NCBI GenBank assembly: GCA_045646845.1
Contig: JAZRLO010000016.1
Location: 1 to 26,687, forward strand
Reading direction: 5' to 3'
Source: HGM04593 sp045646845
GTDB taxonomy: Bacteria > Bacteroidota > Bacteroidia > Bacteroidales > Bacteroidaceae
Length of the DNA: 26,687 nucleotides
Part shown: in pieces, positions 15,914-23,584 of the stretch
How the letters are laid out: each line of letters starts with the position of its first letter
Numbering within the stretch: the first letter of the stretch is position 1
Notes under the pieces: generated by a model
What the model saw: the letters and a program-made list of their open reading frames with translations, nothing else
Told to the model about the DNA's origin: nothing
Database searches by the model: none
Position numbers and translations under genes: made by a program

Positions 15914-16195
15914 CTATTGTTGTAAAATTTTCACAAGCACCAACTCACTGCGCGACACGAACTTGACGGACAGCCCGCGCATGGCACCTTCGAGAGTCAC
16001 CTCACACTTCAGTTCATCGAGCCCGAAATCATCATGTTTCAGATACTCCTCCACGCCGTCAATGCTCACCATCAGATTCACCGGATACGGTCCCTTCTTG
16101 TGAACGCGCACCCTGATATCTCCTCCACGGCAAACCACAGGCTGCGTCTCCCACATATCGCCGCATTTAACCAATGCAATAGTCTCTACTCCCAT
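15914..16195 (-). CDS. Small beta-rich phage-type protein, 93 aa
   Basis: This soluble 93-residue protein alternates hydrophobic and polar residues (IRVRVHKKGPYPVNLMVSID, then LKCEVTLEGAMRGLSVKFVS), suggesting a compact beta-sandwich. I do not recognise it. Its place between the adaptor-like and holin-like genes, with 1-3 bp gaps, makes a minor virion or head-tail joining protein likely. Confidence 0.6.
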   Translation of the reverse strand: MGVETIALVKCGDMWETQPVVCRGGDIRVRVHKKGPYPVNLMVSIDGVEEYLKHDDFGLDELKCEVTLEGAMRGLSVKFVSRSELVLVKILQQ

Positions 16196-16198
16196 AAA

Positions 16199-16837
16199 CT
16201 ACTTTTTCTCATTAACCTTACCGTTGCACGATGCAAGCGCAAGAGAGTGGAACATGTTCGCCGCATCGTAACGTTCAAAAACAGTATATAGCAATGCCGC
16301 GCACTCATAGGCAACAGCATCGGCCATACAGGCATCACACGTCCCCAGCCCCTCGGCCTCATCGTACTGCGCCTCATAGAGGAACTCCGTCACGGTATCC
16401 GCCCCGTCCGGGAGCGGATAAAGATACAGAACCCCGTCGCCGCAACCCTCCACGCATACAGGCCTGCAACAGCCGGCAGAGGCATATCCGTTCTCCTGCA
16501 GTGCAGCCATTGGAGAGCCGGCAACAAGAGCTGCACGGCACGGGCGTCTCCACCCCTCCAGCCTTACCTGTACAAGCGAAACGTAATCGCGCGGAAGCTC
16601 TACGCGCGCACCGGTACCCGAAGCCTCGGCCACAAGACCGTGCGCACTCTTCACGTTCACCCTCATCCCCGGGAGCCCCTTGTTCCTCTGTACAAAAGCC
16701 ACCGCTTGAGGCATCAGTTCCCTGACATTCGTGTCGAACGAGCAGCGGTCAACGGCCATCAACGACACGGAAGCATCATCTTCCGCCTCGTTGACAAGCC
16801 GCCTTACCCTTTTTACAAGTTCGTCACCGCTTATCAT
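16199..16837 (-). CDS. Head-tail adaptor-like protein, 212 aa
   Basis: The N-terminal helix pair (ISGDELVKRVRRLVNEAEDD), the central VELPRDYVSLVQVRLEGWRR beta segment, the LYLYPLPDGADTVTEFLYEA strand pair, and a C-terminal helical region (AVAYECAALLYTVFERYDAA) together resemble tail-tubular A/gp6-type adaptor proteins that ring the base of a phage portal. The protein is cysteine-rich for such a role (CCRPVCVEGC). It overlaps the upstream gene by 4 bp. The adaptor is present while the portal it should dock on is not seen in the window. The assignment is by pattern only. Confidence 0.55.
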   Translation of the reverse strand: MISGDELVKRVRRLVNEAEDDASVSLMAVDRCSFDTNVRELMPQAVAFVQRNKGLPGMRVNVKSAHGLVAEASGTGARVELPRDYVSLVQVRLEGWRRPCRAALVAGSPMAALQENGYASAGCCRPVCVEGCGDGVLYLYPLPDGADTVTEFLYEAQYDEAEGLGTCDACMADAVAYECAALLYTVFERYDAANMFHSLALASCNGKVNEKK

Positions 16838-17256
16838 GGCCAGTTGGGAAAAGAGACGTTCTTCTCAGCCGCCATAGCCCTGACAGCCCCCTTGTTCTGC
16901 AGCTGCGACAACGCGCAGTTGTACGGTGCGGCCATGAGCAAAGCCCTTGCCTGCTGCATGTTGCACACCTCGGGAATCTCAAGCGGCACGGTTCCGTCTC
17001 CAGTTGCACCCCGAGCGGTTGCAACCGGTTCCACGACCTCAACCTTTCCGCACCTTATCTCGCCCTTGCGGAACGCGTCGCTGTTCTCAATGGCGCGCTG
17101 GAAAAGCGGATTATCCGTGACATACTGCGCAGGACACACCCCGCTCGAATTGATTGACCCGCCAGTAAACTCCACCCTGACCAGAGCCTTGCCTATGCGG
17201 AAGAAGCAGTTCCGCTCCACCTGTCCGTGAATCTCATAAGTAACTATTCTCTTCAT
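16834..17256 (-). CDS. Capsid-operon protein with helix-extension-helix C-terminus, 140 aa
   Basis: The beta-rich N-terminal half (MKRIVTYEIHGQVERNCFFR; ALVRVEFTGG) is followed by CPAQYVTDNPLFQRAIENSD and a basic, proline-containing linker. The C-terminal about 40 residues (VCNMQQARALLMAAPYN; LQNKGAVRAMAAEKNVSF) look like a SAP/LEM-type helix-extension-helix fold, which in phages can bind DNA or a structural partner. The function is not known. It is the first gene after the capsid gene, separated by a spacer with a strong hairpin. Confidence 0.55.
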   Translation of the reverse strand: MKRIVTYEIHGQVERNCFFRIGKALVRVEFTGGSINSSGVCPAQYVTDNPLFQRAIENSDAFRKGEIRCGKVEVVEPVATARGATGDGTVPLEIPEVCNMQQARALLMAAPYNCALSQLQNKGAVRAMAAEKNVSFPNWP

Positions 17257-17279
17257 AACAGCATTTAATCTTTAAAGGA

Positions 17280-17302
17280 GCCGCTGCCTTCGGGGCAGCG
17301 GC
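17280..17302 (-). promoter_or_regulatory. Intercistronic GC hairpin after the capsid gene
   Basis: GCCGCTGCC-TTCGG-GGCAGCGGC is a perfect 9-bp stem with a UUCG-type loop, located 24 bp after the capsid stop. No T run follows on the minus strand, so it may act as an mRNA-stabilising or partial termination element that keeps capsid transcripts more abundant than downstream ones. Confidence 0.55.
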
Positions 17303-17326
17303 ACCAGGTTATACAACAGTAAACGG

Positions 17327-18946
17327 TCAGACAAGAATCTCTCCTGTATATTCAACCCATGTAGTACCGTTGAAGGTAACCACCGTACCTGCGGCGAACC
17401 AGAGTTTCTCTTCACCATTCACGTTATGCTTCACGTCGGCCGACAGAATCACCACATCGTTGAGTTCAGGCTCAGCCGGCAACGAAGCCGCGCTTGTCAC
17501 ACGCGAAGCACCGGGGATGTCACTCTCCTCGGCCGCGCCGTTCACCCAAATGTGCGAGTACCCCTTGAGACAGAGACAGTCTATTGTCATCACCACCTCG
17601 CGTTTAGCCTCCTCGCCATCGACATTCTCGGTCTTCGCATCCTCGTTCTTCATATAGTAGCGTACAAGACCGTTCTCGTCTATGAGACCACCGCAGTGAG
17701 CGTAGCCCAGAGCGTCGAGCGTAGGATCGTGGATGAGGTCAATGTCACCGAAGACAGTATGTATCTTGGTACACTCAATGCCGAACACCTTGTCGCCCGT
17801 CACGCTTATGTTCTTGTGCAGCGTCAGATCAATCTTCTGAATGTCGTTCAGCAACTGCTTGCCCAACAGCCAGATAGCTTTCTTTGTACAGTTGAAGCCG
17901 GTGAACTTGACCATCGAGAGGTTAATCAAGTCGGCAAAGGTAATCTTTGACGAAAGGTCATACTGGCGTTTGAACTGCCAGCGGATACCCTTTGAGAAAT
18001 AATCCCACTGGTAACCCATCGCATTATCCATGGCCTGCACCTTGAACTTACCCGGCTGTCCCACCCACGCGGTGCGGCAGCTCTCGAGACGGAACTGGCG
18101 CAGCACAGCCTCGGCAATCTGCGACTCGTTGAACTGGATGCGCTTCTTCTGCGCCGCAAAGTAGTCGCTGACAATGCTGTTGCATAGCTGCTTCTGCAGG
18201 TACATACGCTCGGGCACAGGGACAATCGTCGATGGAGCGATGAACTTCTGTGTCTCGTATGCAGCCGATGACAGAAGAATTACCTCTGTTCCGGCAGGTA
18301 TTGTAGGCACCACGCAATACTCGTCGCTCGCGTTCACCTTTGGGCCGTTCACCGCCATTGCGATAGGAGCCTCTGTTGTGCTGTTCTTGTCAACGAAGAA
18401 GAGCATCAGGTCAACTCCGGGAAGCTCAATCTGTCCGGTAGCATCATAACCGTTCACCCCTTTGCAGATAGCAGTATAGTACTCCTGGAAAATCTTTCTC
18501 TCGCCGGTTGTCGAGAATGGTATTTCGGCACGTGTAGCCTTGATGCCCGTGTAGGTCGAATTTGTATAGGCTTTTGAACGCTTGTCGTCGATGAGATAGT
18601 GATCGACCTCGAACGAATTTACGCGTACCTGACGGCGTACCCTGCGCTTGATGGTGTCAATCACACTCTCATCGCTTGCGATGCCCACAATCTGGTCATC
18701 AACGTCGGCATCGATGAAGTCACTGCCGAGTTCCCTTGCAGCCGACACCGTAGTAGCCTCACCGCCGCCCTGCGTTGCAAGCCCGCCTATGCCGTTTGAA
18801 GGCTTTGGTGAACCGCCCGGCACCACGTTCACCGCCGCAAGCATTGTACCCGACACGCTGTCGCCCATAATGTAAAGCGCGACCGAAACCAAGGAGAGAA
18901 CCACAAACAGCGGATTCTCCTTCAAAAACGAAATGATTCTTTTCAT
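17327..18946 (-). CDS. Major-capsid-like protein with N-terminal hydrophobic anchor, 539 aa
   Basis: Residues about 340-433 contain a capsid-style core: KIDLTLHKNISVTGDKVFGI, a VFGDIDLIHDPTLDALGYAH beta strand and turn, then GGLIDENGLVRYYM, as in HK97-fold capsid C-terminal regions. It follows a scaffold-like gene, the usual order. Two additions stand out. Residues about 11-27 form a hydrophobic helix (NPLFVVLSLVSVALYIM) behind a basic N-terminus. The last about 55 residues (LPAEPELNDVVILSAD, then TVVTFNGTTWVEYTG) look like a small surface beta module found on phage structural proteins. An alternative start at M27 (18868) would remove the helix, but the ATG at 18944-18946 has the A/T-rich leader common here. 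It may form the shell, possibly at a membrane. Confidence 0.68.
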   Translation of the reverse strand: MKRIISFLKENPLFVVLSLVSVALYIMGDSVSGTMLAAVNVVPGGSPKPSNGIGGLATQGGGEATTVSAARELGSDFIDADVDDQIVGIASDESVIDTIKRRVRRQVRVNSFEVDHYLIDDKRSKAYTNSTYTGIKATRAEIPFSTTGERKIFQEYYTAICKGVNGYDATGQIELPGVDLMLFFVDKNSTTEAPIAMAVNGPKVNASDEYCVVPTIPAGTEVILLSSAAYETQKFIAPSTIVPVPERMYLQKQLCNSIVSDYFAAQKKRIQFNESQIAEAVLRQFRLESCRTAWVGQPGKFKVQAMDNAMGYQWDYFSKGIRWQFKRQYDLSSKITFADLINLSMVKFTGFNCTKKAIWLLGKQLLNDIQKIDLTLHKNISVTGDKVFGIECTKIHTVFGDIDLIHDPTLDALGYAHCGGLIDENGLVRYYMKNEDAKTENVDGEEAKREVVMTIDCLCLKGYSHIWVNGAAEESDIPGASRVTSAASLPAEPELNDVVILSADVKHNVNGEEKLWFAAGTVVTFNGTTWVEYTGEILV

Positions 18947-18992
18947 AAATACTGATTATTTGATTAATAATAAATAAGAAAATCCCTTACCC

Positions 18993-19775
18993 TTATGCCT
19001 GGAGAGCCTTTTCGATGAGCGAGTTGCGCTGACGCTTGACCTCCGTGTCGGGAGCAGCGCTGTTCATCCCCTTGGGAAGACCGTCGCCATAATCCTCCTT
19101 CATGCGCTGTATGTTCATGTTACGCCCCTTCACATTACCGGCCTCGAATGCATCGGCCACATCTTTCTCATAAGTTATCGCATGGTCAAGTGCCGTGCAT
19201 ACGTCAACCGTATATCTTCCGGCCATTATCGGGAACACCACCTGCTCCCACACATTGTCCATGAACTCCGAAGCATCATAACCGCGTTCGGCGCAGAACT
19301 GCTCAATCACAGGAAGGCTCTCCTCGAGATTCCTCTCATATTCACGTCTGTCGTTCGCAAGACGCAGAACCTCCTGCTTGCGTTCCTCATCGGCAAGCAT
19401 AATCTCTTCGAACTCGGGACTATCCTCATCGACCCTCATCATCGAAGTCCCGAAATAACGCGCCATGGCACTATGCGCGTTCCGTTTCCCGTCAATCATG
19501 TCCGTAATCATCTGCGCAAGACGCGGATCACGCTCAAGCACCTCCGCCAGTTTCTCGTTCTGTTCACGGTTCACGGCAAGATGTCTAAGCAGCAACCCCT
19601 GCGAAAGCTCGTCATTAATGTCGAACTTCTCGCCGAATATGCGTTTAAGTCCCTGTTCAAGATTTGCCATGGAGGCAGTCACACCACCGGCCGGCATGGC
19701 ACCCACGCCAACCTCCCCGGCAGCCAGCACCTCAGGTACTCTACCGGCATTTGAATTCTCATTGTAATTTTCCAT
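18993..19775 (-). CDS. Capsid scaffold-like protein, 260 aa
   Basis: This acidic, helix-rich protein has a Gly/Ala/Val-rich flexible start (VLAAGEVGVGAMPAGGVTAS), a long charged coiled region (QEVLRLANDRREYERNLEES), and a basic C-terminus (VKRQRNSLIEKALQA), the layout of phage scaffolding proteins that guide capsid assembly and leave. It is the first gene of the minus-strand operon, directly before the capsid-like gene (46 bp gap), and is downstream of the operator-like promoter at 19838-19857. No protease domain is visible. Confidence 0.65.
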   Translation of the reverse strand: MENYNENSNAGRVPEVLAAGEVGVGAMPAGGVTASMANLEQGLKRIFGEKFDINDELSQGLLLRHLAVNREQNEKLAEVLERDPRLAQMITDMIDGKRNAHSAMARYFGTSMMRVDEDSPEFEEIMLADEERKQEVLRLANDRREYERNLEESLPVIEQFCAERGYDASEFMDNVWEQVVFPIMAGRYTVDVCTALDHAITYEKDVADAFEAGNVKGRNMNIQRMKEDYGDGLPKGMNSAAPDTEVKRQRNSLIEKALQA

Positions 19776-19837
19776 TGTTCAATTCATTTATCGGCAGCAA
19801 AGTAACAACCGCCACAGCACACAGAGGTTGCTGATTT

Positions 19838-19857
19838 GCCATTTATGGCCAAAATAA
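19838..19857 (-). promoter_or_regulatory. Candidate capsid-operon promoter with operator palindrome
   Basis: On the minus strand TTATTTTG (19857-19850) is a 7/8 match to the -7 box TAnnTTTG. It is directly followed by GCCATAAATGGC (19849-19838), which on the plus strand reads GCCATTTATGGC and differs by one base from the palindrome GCCATTAATGGC at 11342. Transcription would begin within the palindrome, about 65 nt before the scaffold gene. A second weak box (TTACTTTG, 19805-19798) is an alternative. Confidence 0.5.
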
Positions 19858-20030
19858 AACAAACAACAACAATGAACAACAAAAGAGCGCAACAGAGAAT
19901 CACACAGCAAAAGGAAGGAGAGGCGCACGCGCGAATGAGAAAAGAATACACAAGCAAAATGTGGCTTACAGCTACCTCTGGAGCCTGTTGAAAAATAAAT
20001 TAGTAAAACAACAACGCAATCAGCCAATTC

Positions 20031-20050
20031 TGACTATATTTTTGTAGTCA
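20031..20050 (+). promoter_or_regulatory. Promoter with dyad symmetry before the 148-aa gene
   Basis: TATTTTTG (20037-20044) fits the TAnnTTTG -7 box. It lies inside the inverted repeat TGACTA-N8-TAGTCA (20031-20050), which could be an operator. Transcription would start near 20051, only about 10 bases before the ATG at 20061. The rest of the 285-bp gap (19776-20060) contains the promoter at 19838 and no convincing gene. Confidence 0.5.
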
Positions 20051-20060
20051 AAAAAGCACT

Positions 20061-20507
20061 ATGTCAAACGCAGTCAGCTGTTCCGTCCGCGAAATACGCC
20101 GTCGGGACGTAATCAACAGTTTTTTTGAATCACTCAAGGAGTTACGCAAGACAAAACCGTTCGCCACCCAGAACGAAGTTATTGAAACCGCATCAAGAAG
20201 CAGTGCCCCGAGGTTCTACGTGACCTTCGAGAATGCAAGACGCTTCATTTCGCTCCTCATGCGCGGCAAGCCCCTCCCGATAGTGAACGAGAACAAAGTA
20301 AAAATGTACAAAGAGATCTTCCGTCGTTACAAGGCAAGAGTAAAGGACGCCAACGCCCGTTACAAGTACCTGATCCTTGAAAGCATCATAGAAGAGCCTG
20401 CCCCCTCGTTCTACCTCGACGAAGAGACGTTCCGCGGCATAGTCTATACCACCCTGCGCAACAACAGCAGGAAAGCCGGACACAACACCGGAAATGCAAA
20501 ACTTTAA
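20061..20507 (+). CDS. Basic hypothetical protein, 148 aa
   Basis: This soluble, basic 148-aa protein is mostly helical, with conserved-looking pieces APRFYVTFENARRFISLL and KMYKEIFRRYKARVKD. Its charge and compact helices would suit nucleic-acid binding, but no defined HTH motif was identified and I do not recognise the family. It is divergent from the capsid operon and only 18 bp upstream of the RHS gene, so it is cotranscribed with RHS unless a hidden promoter exists. It could be a regulator of either neighbour. Confidence 0.6.
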   Translation: MSNAVSCSVREIRRRDVINSFFESLKELRKTKPFATQNEVIETASRSSAPRFYVTFENARRFISLLMRGKPLPIVNENKVKMYKEIFRRYKARVKDANARYKYLILESIIEEPAPSFYLDEETFRGIVYTTLRNNSRKAGHNTGNAKL

Positions 20508-20525
20508 TTGTAAAACTATAGAATT

Positions 20526-23489
20526 ATGAAAGTATTGAAAACATTATTTGCACTTACGTTAATCGCAGTGCATGCAACTGTCGCAGCCCAGAGCAGCGAC
20601 GCCACGGAAGGAGAAATGTTCTCCTATTCACCTACCCCACAGACCCGTGCATTCATACGTTACGGAAACAACACCGTCAACCGGAATACCGGAACACTGT
20701 CAGTAAACATACCCATATACACCTACAAGGACAACGATTTCGAGTTGCCGCTTTCAGCAACATACTCCACACAAGGGCTCATCCCCGGCCAACAGAGCGG
20801 CATCTTGGGCCTCGGATGGTTCCTCAACTGCGGAGGAACGGTCTCTCGCGACATACAGGGCCTCCCCGATGACCATACATCGGAGAACGGCACCAATGGA
20901 TTTCTTATGGGAAATAACACATACAACGAGGAACAGGCCATGGACATAACTGGCGGTTCGCTCGAGAGCGAGTCACTCCGTTACTACACTATCGGCGGAC
21001 GGGAAACCACGTCCGACATCTACCATTTCAACTTCAACGGGCACAGCGGAACCTTCCATTTCGACGGCGCAAGACAGGCCCATATATACGACACAGGAGG
21101 CAACCATGGTACATACAGGATAACAGCCATTAAACAGGCAAACAATGAACTTCACGGTTTCATTATAATGACCGGCGACGGATACGAATACACCTTCGGA
21201 AGTTCCGACCTGCAGCAACGCATCAACTCTGTTGAGCGCAGCATAAGCGGCAGCCTGACAGGCTCGTCCATATTCACGTTCAGCAAGCAAGGCCTAACAG
21301 AGAATCCCATCGTTACATGGAACCTCACCAAGATAAAAGCCCCCAACGGACGCACGGTAACCTTCAGCTACGAACAGGTTCCAAGCAATATCGGTACATA
21401 CATCAGCCCGACAAGCGGCAATAACCCATTCCTTGTCACCACATTCTCACCAGGTCTCCCGGCAAAGGACCAGACCGGCACACAACACATGCGCAATGTC
21501 GGCGTGGTACAGACAACCTACCTTTCGGGAATCACCGTTGACAACGGTACAGAGATAGAACTTTCAATGTCCCTCAAGAATTGCAGCGACAGACCTTCAA
21601 GCCCATCGGTCATCAATGGCATAGAACAGGACCACTGCATTACGCAGAACCTGAAGAAACTCGATGCCGTTGCTGTCACAAACAGCGAAGGCAGGATAGT
21701 CCACAGCACACAGTTCACCTACAGGGTCAAAGACAACCGTCTCATGCTCGTCAAAGTCCACACCGACGGTATCGGCGACTACACCATGTCGTACCACGAA
21801 GAGGAGACATTCCCTGCAATATCAACCCCGGACGTTGATTTTTGGGGTTTCTACAACGGTCGAGGAAACGGATACGAAGTCGTTTCCGCAACAGAAGTTG
21901 ATGCCGACTACAACGACTACATCTCCGGTGATGAGAAGAACCCCGACTGGCATTACAGCAGGCTCGGATGCCTCAAGCGCATCACCTACCCCAGCCATGG
22001 ATTCAGCACATTCGAGTACGAGCCGAACAGGGCTAACGAGATAATTCTCAAGAGAAAACACCCAAGCACCGGCTTCACCCAAAACCAAGGCGGCAACATG
22101 ACCGTTCCACCTCTTGACATGGACGATGAAGAAGAGATTGCCTACCTGGTTGACATCCACCCGTACAGTACCCTGTTCGCCGACAACAGTGAATGCGGCG
22201 GAGTCAGGCTCAGCCGTACAACCGACTACGATGCACATGGAGGCTACCTGACGCGTACCTTTACCTACTCGGGCGGAATTGTCAATAAGTTCCCCAAGCA
22301 CAACACAGCCGTACTGCATACAGTGCAGATATACAACCCATTGCTTGAATACCCTTGTAACTCTCTCGACAAGCAACACATATGTTACTCCACTGTACGC
22401 GAGACCAATGCCGACGGTTCATACACCACATACCGTTACACCGACTACCACGACTTCCCCGACGAACACGACGGACAGTCACACAAAAAGATGTCCGACT
22501 TCGGCAATATCGTTTACGCTTATGCTCCGGCGTTCATAAACAATATACTGCGTTCAGCCAACAGCAGACACGCCATGCGCGGCAAGGTAAAGGAGATTCG
22601 GCATTGCGACAGTGACGGCACGCCGGTCAAGCAGACAGAATACCGTTATGCCCTGCACGACAGTTCATATACAGCACACGTGGTGATGAGCGGAAAGTAT
22701 GCAAGTTCAGTCAAACGCTACACCGGAGATTGCCGCCCCATAGAAATCAGAGAGAAGGAATACTTCTCGGGCGACAGCATATGCACTCTTCAGCAGCTCA
22801 CATACGACAGCATGGGACGCATCTGCACGAATGCCACAACCGGCCCCGACAACATCCGTATCAAATCGCACACTGAATACTGCAACGACCAGGTCCGCAA
22901 CATATACCTGTTACCTGTTGCTACAAGCGTCATAGAAGAAAAGGAAGGTATAGAAGTACTCACCTCCGCCACAAAGTACGATTATGTTTTGGCAGGTGGT
23001 ACACTGCGTCCATATGCCGTTAAAAAGGCACTGCTCGAAGCCGGCACGCCTTATGAGGGCACACAAGAGAGTGACCTTACATACATACCTCTTCAGCGCA
23101 TAGTGTCGTACGACACCCAAGGCAACCCAACCGAAGTGATAGACAGGCACGGGGTACACACGGCTTATCTGTGGGGATATGGAGGAATGTACCCGGTAGT
23201 CAAGGCCTACGGAATGACAGCGGCCGACCTGAAGCAGCTTGCAGAAATAACAGACGACGACCCGCTTGAAGAATCGCTTGACGCCTCGGAACGTGCCCGA
23301 ATCTTCGGCAACACGGAATCACTCGTGGAGATATACGAGCACGAGCCACTTGTCGGAACAACAAAGCATTATATGCCCGACGGACGTTGCATGCAATACA
23401 GTTACGACAACTTTTGCCGCCTTATCGGCATCCGTGACAATGAAGGCAAGCTCCAAGAGTACATCTACACCCCGGCTCAAAGCCATTGA
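20526..23489 (+). CDS. Secreted YD-repeat/RHS-type protein, 987 aa
   Basis: A Sec signal peptide (MKVLKTLFALTLIAVHATVA, probable cleavage before or after AQ) is followed by a beta-rich N-terminal section typical of Bacteroidota RHS partners (NRNTGTLSVNIPIYTYKDND, ILGLGWFLNCGGTVSRDI). Many YD-like units follow (YDSMGRI, YDTQGNPTEVIDRHG) and a C-terminal stretch YSYDNFCRLIGIRDNEGKL. It lacks the DHLGSVR core and a variable toxin tip, so it is the first member of a two-protein pair; the second gene starts 95 bp later. It would fold as a beta-cocoon or wrap outside the cytoplasm. The start follows the 148-aa gene by 18 bp. Confidence 0.85.
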   Translation: MKVLKTLFALTLIAVHATVAAQSSDATEGEMFSYSPTPQTRAFIRYGNNTVNRNTGTLSVNIPIYTYKDNDFELPLSATYSTQGLIPGQQSGILGLGWFLNCGGTVSRDIQGLPDDHTSENGTNGFLMGNNTYNEEQAMDITGGSLESESLRYYTIGGRETTSDIYHFNFNGHSGTFHFDGARQAHIYDTGGNHGTYRITAIKQANNELHGFIIMTGDGYEYTFGSSDLQQRINSVERSISGSLTGSSIFTFSKQGLTENPIVTWNLTKIKAPNGRTVTFSYEQVPSNIGTYISPTSGNNPFLVTTFSPGLPAKDQTGTQHMRNVGVVQTTYLSGITVDNGTEIELSMSLKNCSDRPSSPSVINGIEQDHCITQNLKKLDAVAVTNSEGRIVHSTQFTYRVKDNRLMLVKVHTDGIGDYTMSYHEEETFPAISTPDVDFWGFYNGRGNGYEVVSATEVDADYNDYISGDEKNPDWHYSRLGCLKRITYPSHGFSTFEYEPNRANEIILKRKHPSTGFTQNQGGNMTVPPLDMDDEEEIAYLVDIHPYSTLFADNSECGGVRLSRTTDYDAHGGYLTRTFTYSGGIVNKFPKHNTAVLHTVQIYNPLLEYPCNSLDKQHICYSTVRETNADGSYTTYRYTDYHDFPDEHDGQSHKKMSDFGNIVYAYAPAFINNILRSANSRHAMRGKVKEIRHCDSDGTPVKQTEYRYALHDSSYTAHVVMSGKYASSVKRYTGDCRPIEIREKEYFSGDSICTLQQLTYDSMGRICTNATTGPDNIRIKSHTEYCNDQVRNIYLLPVATSVIEEKEGIEVLTSATKYDYVLAGGTLRPYAVKKALLEAGTPYEGTQESDLTYIPLQRIVSYDTQGNPTEVIDRHGVHTAYLWGYGGMYPVVKAYGMTAADLKQLAEITDDDPLEESLDASERARIFGNTESLVEIYEHEPLVGTTKHYMPDGRCMQYSYDNFCRLIGIRDNEGKLQEYIYTPAQSH

Positions 23490-23584
23490 GAACTATAAAG
23501 GAAACAACTCCTGCATAATGCAGACCTATTTCCGTAAGGAATCAAAACAACTACCAAAACAACAGACAATAACATTCAAGAACC

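Larger units (their letters stand above)
10587..19857. mobile_element. Phage-derived capsid locus without visible packaging genes
   Basis: The segment groups a phage-type repressor, two small early-type genes, and a minus-strand operon with scaffold-, capsid-, adaptor-, holin-, spanin- and nozzle-like genes in a phage-like order. No integrase, terminase, portal, replication or tape-measure gene is seen, and no flanking direct repeats (att sites) were found. The right limit is uncertain because the 148-aa gene at 20061 may belong either to this locus or to the RHS operon. It could be a decayed prophage, a satellite or a domesticated element. Confidence 0.6.

Noticed and set aside
19872..19991. 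39-aa basic plus-strand ORF in the capsid/148-aa gap
   Set aside because: It has no recognisable motif, lies upstream of and antisense to the proposed capsid promoter region, and has no clear promoter. It could be real only with expression data.
10587..20507. Flanking direct repeats as attachment sites of the phage-derived locus
   Set aside because: I compared the spacer near 10.0-10.5 kb with the region near 19.8-20.5 kb by eye and saw no matching direct repeat. An alignment of both flanks would be decisive.
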